Source: Terriglobia bacterium (GTDB taxonomy: Bacteria > Acidobacteriota > Terriglobia > UBA7540). Taken from it: a DNA stretch of 64,000 nt. Where the stretch lies: positions 1-64,000 of the forward strand of contig DASTAW010000027.1 of the NCBI GenBank assembly GCA_035712365.1, given 5' to 3'. Position 1 is the first letter of the stretch. Each line of letters starts with the position of its first letter. The position numbers and the translations under genes were made by a program. Shown in pieces: positions 60,095 through 64,000 of the stretch. Under the pieces are notes generated by a model that was not told where the DNA came from, made no database searches, and worked only from the letters and a program-made list of their open reading frames with translations.

Positions 60095-61938
60095 CAGTTT
60101 ACGGCGGCTGCGCCCTTCCTCAATTCACCTTTCAACCAGCCTCGGCGTACGGCGAGTTGGGACTGGGTGGCATTGGGCATCTCTTCAATGTGATAAACCA
60201 GCGCATTCTTCGACCCCAGCACAAACGCGATGTCCAGAACTTTCGCCCCCCGTCGCACGGTGAATACGACGTTCTGGCCCGGCTTGAAATAAATCAGTTC
60301 GCGATCTGGTGTGACGGGCAGTTCAACGCCGTTCATCGTCAAGAGCACATCGCCAGCGCGAAGCCCCGCCTTCTCCGCACTGCTGTCCGGAACAACTGCC
60401 TCAACTTGAATAGGACCTTCAAAGGCCTGGAGTGAATCAAATCCGAGGTCAGGAACCTCCTGGGTTTCGATCTTGAGGGCCAGCCCGGCATAACCAAGAT
60501 ATTTTCCATAATCGAGGTCGCCGGTGCCGTTAATGTTCGTGCGGAAAAATTCCTGGACCGGGAAAGCAGGCGCAAGCTGAGCGATGATGTTCTCGAGATC
60601 GGCATCACTGAAGAAGCGGCCTCGCGCGGCAAAGTCGCGATTCAATTGTCTCATCACGTCATCCAGACTGAAACGGTTATCGCTCGCATGGCGAATGCCA
60701 AGGTCGAGCAGATAGCCCAGCAATTCGCCCTTGTTGTAATAAGAGATGCTTCTTTCCGGCCGTGAGTAGTCGGGATATTTCTCAAGCCAGGCTTCCCGCC
60801 CGGATTCTTCGGCACTCTGCAAATTCCTCGCCGGTCTCGACTTGAGTTGACGGACCCCCTCAGCCAGGTGGGCATAAAATTGTTTGCTATCGATCAAACC
60901 TGAACGAAGCAACACTAGCTGCGCGTAAGTGCTCGTGACTCCTTCAGAAAACCAGAGGTCGCTGGTGTCATTCCCGTGGATGTAGTCGATAGGTTCGAGC
61001 CCCTGTGGACGAATGCGCTTTACGTTCCAGAGGTGAAAAAACTCGTGTGCGGCAATAACTTCGAGCGTATCAAGGCCAGTACGCATCCGGTCGGCGGGAA
61101 TACTGATGGCCGTGCCGTCGCAGTGTTCCATACCACCCTCACCCTTCTCCGGGAAGAAGAACATAAAGGTATAGCGCTTGAACGGGACATCCTGCATCAG
61201 GGCTGTTTCTTTGGAGGTGATTTTCTTGAGCACCTCCAGCAGGCGCTGAGGCGAATAGAGGTCCTGCTCGCCGTCAATGGTAATGCGATACTCCGCGCCC
61301 GCCTGGACATAGTCGTATTCCTGGAACTTCCCTGCCTCGGCCGGGCTATCCACCAGCCGGTCATAGTTGGGCGCCTGGTACTCGCCGGGTGACAGACCGT
61401 CATCCAGCATCGTGACCAACTTCCAGCCGTCCGGCAGCAGGAATTTAACCCGCACGGGACGCTGACGCTCATTCGGCAGATAAAAGAGCAGTAGAGCAAA
61501 GTTCAGAAAAGCGTGGCGGCTGTCGAGGATCGCGGAGAAAACGCCCTCCTGGTTGGCATAGACCTCGTAATGGATTTCCAAATCGGCGCATCCTCCGACG
61601 CTTGCCCACGTATTGATGTCCACGCGACGCAGTTGCGCCGGCCGCCCCTGGCACTGCGCTTCAACATTCTGCACGTCGCGAACGAAGTCACGAATCTGGT
61701 AAAGATTGTTCCAGGCGGGAACCTGGAATTCCGTTTCCGCGGCGGCGTCCGGCACATTCATGGTGACATCCACCAGATGCGAGGCCGGCTTTCGCAAGTC
61801 CAGCAGGTACCGGATGGAGGTATCCTGCGTCCGTGCAACCGCAGAGCCGGCAACGAGCAGGCACAGCACGGTGACAAGGCAAGGGACCGCTTGGGAGCAT
61901 CGCAACAGCGCAATAACTGTATTGAACGGTTTTCTCAT
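60094..61938 (-). CDS. M61-family metallopeptidase with C-terminal PDZ domain (614 aa)
   Basis: A glycyl-aminopeptidase-like zinc peptidase. A signal segment lies at about residues 14-36. The zinc motif HEFFHLWNVKRIRP is near 298, with the third-ligand region LWFSEGVTSTYAQLVLLRSG near 325. The N-terminal beta domain spans about 40-200. A PDZ domain is near 510-590 (VVPDSSAEKAGLRAGDVLLTMNGVEL). The frame also allows GTG at 61965; ATG 61938 gives the cleaner signal peptide but has GGGCGG directly against it. It is likely translated with the plsC-like gene and follows the permease by 45 bp. Confidence 0.9.
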   Translation of the reverse strand: MRKPFNTVIALLRCSQAVPCLVTVLCLLVAGSAVARTQDTSIRYLLDLRKPASHLVDVTMNVPDAAAETEFQVPAWNNLYQIRDFVRDVQNVEAQCQGRPAQLRRVDINTWASVGGCADLEIHYEVYANQEGVFSAILDSRHAFLNFALLLFYLPNERQRPVRVKFLLPDGWKLVTMLDDGLSPGEYQAPNYDRLVDSPAEAGKFQEYDYVQAGAEYRITIDGEQDLYSPQRLLEVLKKITSKETALMQDVPFKRYTFMFFFPEKGEGGMEHCDGTAISIPADRMRTGLDTLEVIAAHEFFHLWNVKRIRPQGLEPIDYIHGNDTSDLWFSEGVTSTYAQLVLLRSGLIDSKQFYAHLAEGVRQLKSRPARNLQSAEESGREAWLEKYPDYSRPERSISYYNKGELLGYLLDLGIRHASDNRFSLDDVMRQLNRDFAARGRFFSDADLENIIAQLAPAFPVQEFFRTNINGTGDLDYGKYLGYAGLALKIETQEVPDLGFDSLQAFEGPIQVEAVVPDSSAEKAGLRAGDVLLTMNGVELPVTPDRELIYFKPGQNVVFTVRRGAKVLDIAFVLGSKNALVYHIEEMPNATQSQLAVRRGWLKGELRKGAAAVN

Positions 61939-61983
61939 CCGCCCGATCTGGAGATGTTTGTACACACACTGCGCGTGCGAGCT

Positions 61984-63363
61984 TTATACTCTACGCCGAT
62001 TCCGGTTTCCAAGGGAAGTCCACCAGTAGAGGCCGGCCCCGAAGCAAACGGTCAGCAACCCGAGGAATGATTCCGTGGGGCGAAGCCGGACAGTAGATAT
62101 CAACATGCCGCAACTGGCCACCAGGAACACCACCGGCACGAGAGGAAAGAAACAGTCCACCGCAGGAAGTTTCCGCCAGTCCGCGCGCCTCCTCAATCGA
62201 AAGATTCCGGCCGTCGCCAGCGCCGACAAAAGAACCAGCATGAATCCGATGTAGTAAATCAGCGCCTCGAACGTCCCTGTAACGATCATGGCTACCGTTG
62301 CCAGCGCCTGGAATAACACTGCAACTACCGGCGCCTGGAATCGCGGGTGGACCCGCGCGGCCGAGCGAAAAAAACAGCCGTCCCTGGCCATCGCGTAGTA
62401 AACCCGCGGTCCCACAATCACCATGGCGCTGATGCATGAAAGCAGAGCCGCCGCCATCATGCCGCTGAATATCGCGCCGCCGCGTCCTGCAAAGAGCGCC
62501 TGCGCTGCCTCCGAACCGACCGGCAGAACGCCTTTCAGTCTTTTGAGCGGGAGCGCATAAATAAACGCTACGTTACACGCCAGATAGAACACGATCACCA
62601 GCAGCGTTCCCCCAACAAGGGCCATCGGCAGCGAACGCTCGGGGTCCCGAATTTCTTCTGCCACGTAAGTTGCGGCATTCCAGCCGCTATACGCGAACAT
62701 CACGAAGGTGAGGGAAACGGCAAACTGCAGCGCAAGATCATGGGAAGAAGCCCTCACGGCTGGCAACTCAAAATGGCGCCAGTTGCCGTGGCCGATCATA
62801 AAAGCAAGGGCCAGGAAGGCGCTCAGCACTCCGATCTTCAGCAAGGTCAGCGTATTTTGCAGGCCGGCGGCCAGATGCAGCCCCAAAATGTTGACCAAGG
62901 CAAAAGCGGCGACGACGACGACCGCCAGGAGTTGGCCGTTGCCCAGATGAATCCATGCGACTCCCGAATGAAGGAATGAATCGGAAGAGGACGGGGACAG
63001 CGAAGGAAAGAAAAAGCTGAGGTATGCCGCAAAGGCCAGACCGCCTGCGGCAATGGGAGCCGAAAAGCCCGCGAAAAAGGAGACCCATCCGCTCACAAAT
63101 CCCCACACCGGCCCCCAGGCTTCTCGCAGGTAGACGTATTCGCCGCCGGACCGCGGCAGGTTGACGCTCAATTCGCTGTAAACCAGACAACCCGCCACGG
63201 CCACAATGCCGCCCACAATCCATACGCCGAGCACCAGCGAACCGCGCCCGAGGTCCGCGGCAAGAAATCCCGTGGTAGTAAAAATGCCAGTGCCGATCAT
63301 GTTCGCCACTACAAGAGCCATGGCACTGAACGTGGTCAACTCTCGTTTGAGCGAAGGCGGCAT
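61984..63363 (-). CDS. APC-superfamily amino acid permease (459 aa)
   Basis: A 12-helix-type secondary transporter. The N-terminus has LTTFSAMALVVANMIGTGIFTTTGF (helix 1 with the GTG substrate-loop motif). Helix 2-3 contains VYSELSVNLPRSGGEYVYLREAWGPVWGF, a strong APC signature. FVMFAYSGWNAATYVAEEIRDPERSLPMAL near 215-244 is the helix 6-7 signature. ATG 63363 was chosen because it gives the standard N-terminus; an upstream ATG at 63423 would add 20 residues. Probably an amino acid exchanger or permease, L-type-like. It heads the minus-strand unit with M61 and plsC. Confidence 0.9.
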   Translation of the reverse strand: MPPSLKRELTTFSAMALVVANMIGTGIFTTTGFLAADLGRGSLVLGVWIVGGIVAVAGCLVYSELSVNLPRSGGEYVYLREAWGPVWGFVSGWVSFFAGFSAPIAAGGLAFAAYLSFFFPSLSPSSSDSFLHSGVAWIHLGNGQLLAVVVVAAFALVNILGLHLAAGLQNTLTLLKIGVLSAFLALAFMIGHGNWRHFELPAVRASSHDLALQFAVSLTFVMFAYSGWNAATYVAEEIRDPERSLPMALVGGTLLVIVFYLACNVAFIYALPLKRLKGVLPVGSEAAQALFAGRGGAIFSGMMAAALLSCISAMVIVGPRVYYAMARDGCFFRSAARVHPRFQAPVVAVLFQALATVAMIVTGTFEALIYYIGFMLVLLSALATAGIFRLRRRADWRKLPAVDCFFPLVPVVFLVASCGMLISTVRLRPTESFLGLLTVCFGAGLYWWTSLGNRNRRRV

Positions 63364-63459
63364 CAGAAAACCCGATTTCCAGTTCGATTCGTTCCGATGA
63401 CGGACGAAGCGGAGAAAGAGCAATCGCTTTGCGGGGGAAGCCCCTCAGGGCTTCCCCAT

Positions 63460-64000
63460 CTACCCTGCCGGATAATAGACTCCGTCGGCTATCAGTTCTG
63501 CGGGCCCGGAAAGGAGGACTTCCTTGTCCTCGGGCCATTCGACTTCCAGAGCGCCCGCCAGCGTACGGACCTTAACCGACCGCCGCGTGAAACCGTTCAA
63601 GATGCATGCCACTACGGCCCCGCAGGAACCGGTACCGGACGACATGGTTTTCCCCACCCCGCGCTCCCAGTAGCGGACTTCGATCTCCGTTTTTGATAGG
63701 ACACGGATAAATTCCACATTGGTTCTGTTCGGGAACAACGCGCTTCGCTCAATTTCACGGCCGACATCCTCCCAGGGGACACTCGAAAAGTCCTCTACGA
63801 AAAGCGAGCAGTGCGGGTTCCCCATGGATGTAACGGTTGCCGCCAGAACTCCGTAAGTTACGCGGATCGGGTAACCGATCACTGGCGAGGGATGCTTTCC
63901 AGCAAGAAACGGAATTTTCTCCGCATCCAGGATGGGCCTGCCCATGTTGACGCGGAACCTCCACTTCCCCTGCTTCATCTGTGCAACGGTCGACAGGAGT
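63460..64000 (-). CDS. dapF: Diaminopimelate epimerase, 3' part only (at least 180 aa)
   Basis: Interconverts LL- and meso-diaminopimelate for lysine and peptidoglycan. The frame runs off the right edge, so the N-terminal half, with the first catalytic Cys, is missing. Visible: FRVNMGRP, VTSMGNPHCSLFVEDF (the NPH motif), FPNRTNVEFIRVLSKTEIEVRYWERGVGKT and SGTGSCGAVVACILNG. At the place where the second catalytic Cys normally precedes GTG, this protein has Ser (TMSSGTG), although a Cys follows three residues later. This is odd for DapF; see findings. Right border is the window end. Confidence 0.88.
   Translation of the reverse strand, partial: LLSTVAQMKQGKWRFRVNMGRPILDAEKIPFLAGKHPSPVIGYPIRVTYGVLAATVTSMGNPHCSLFVEDFSSVPWEDVGREIERSALFPNRTNVEFIRVLSKTEIEVRYWERGVGKTMSSGTGSCGAVVACILNGFTRRSVKVRTLAGALEVEWPEDKEVLLSGPAELIADGVYYPAG

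Overview
The window reads as a GC-rich chromosomal segment of a soil-type Acidobacteriota bacterium, probably class Terriglobia or a relative. This is inferred from gene content, not from a marker tree. The evidence is an Oar-like TonB-dependent receptor with an N-terminal carboxypeptidase-regulatory-like domain, lpxD (hence a lipopolysaccharide outer membrane), many small secreted proteins of unknown function, a Tat-exported SelA-like PLP protein, a multiheme cytochrome c, and intergenic DNA full of short palindromic elements. There are 53 confident or likely protein genes, two weak small ORFs and two tRNA genes (Arg-CCG and Ser-GGA). I see no rRNA, CRISPR array, intact insertion sequence, prophage or plasmid origin.

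Layout. 0-0.3 kb: an AT-rich tandem repeat built on an AAACGAACC-like word. 0.3-4 kb: secreted sialidase, NanA/DapA-type aldolase and a class V aminotransferase on the minus strand. 4-9 kb: EamA transporter, tRNA-Arg, methyltransferase, tRNA-Ser, then an ECF sigma factor divergent from a DoxX gene and a small secreted Cys protein. 9-12.3 kb: maltokinase and GH27 alpha-galactosidase. 12.3-20.6 kb: an accessory stretch with an FAD monooxygenase, a seven-heme cytochrome, a membrane protein, the SelA-like enzyme, an NTF2-like protein and a methyltransferase. Its intergenic gaps hold several families of REP-like hairpins. 20.6-31.6 kb: PQQ-type propeller, VOC-SpoIIE phosphatase fusion, XRE regulator, large TonB receptor and GMC oxidoreductase. 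32-47.6 kb: D,D-carboxypeptidase, aspartase, FNR-type reductase, an M16/M16/CPBP protease operon, NAD synthetase, methyltransferase, ErpA-like protein and NAD-isocitrate dehydrogenase. 47.7-64 kb: housekeeping genes, including a GT2 glycosyltransferase, accA, dnaE, cytochrome c, CCA nucleotidyltransferase and xerD. These are followed by a degenerate LuxR-type response regulator, a PilZ protein, lpxD, a PlsC-like acyltransferase, an M61 peptidase, an amino acid permease and the 3' part of dapF.

How the genes fit together. Much of the first half suits scavenging of polymers and glycans: sialidase plus aldolase, alpha-galactosidase, maltokinase, a TonB receptor and periplasmic oxidoreductases. 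The second half is core replication, lipid, NAD, Fe-S, tRNA and cell-envelope metabolism. The least explained material is the repeated DNA (the 66-bp tandem repeat and at least five families of intergenic palindromes), a 29-bp duplicate of the SelA-like gene's 3' end stranded 2.6 kb away, the ECF/DoxX/Cys-protein unit with facing TGTAACC boxes, and several enzymes with replaced key residues.
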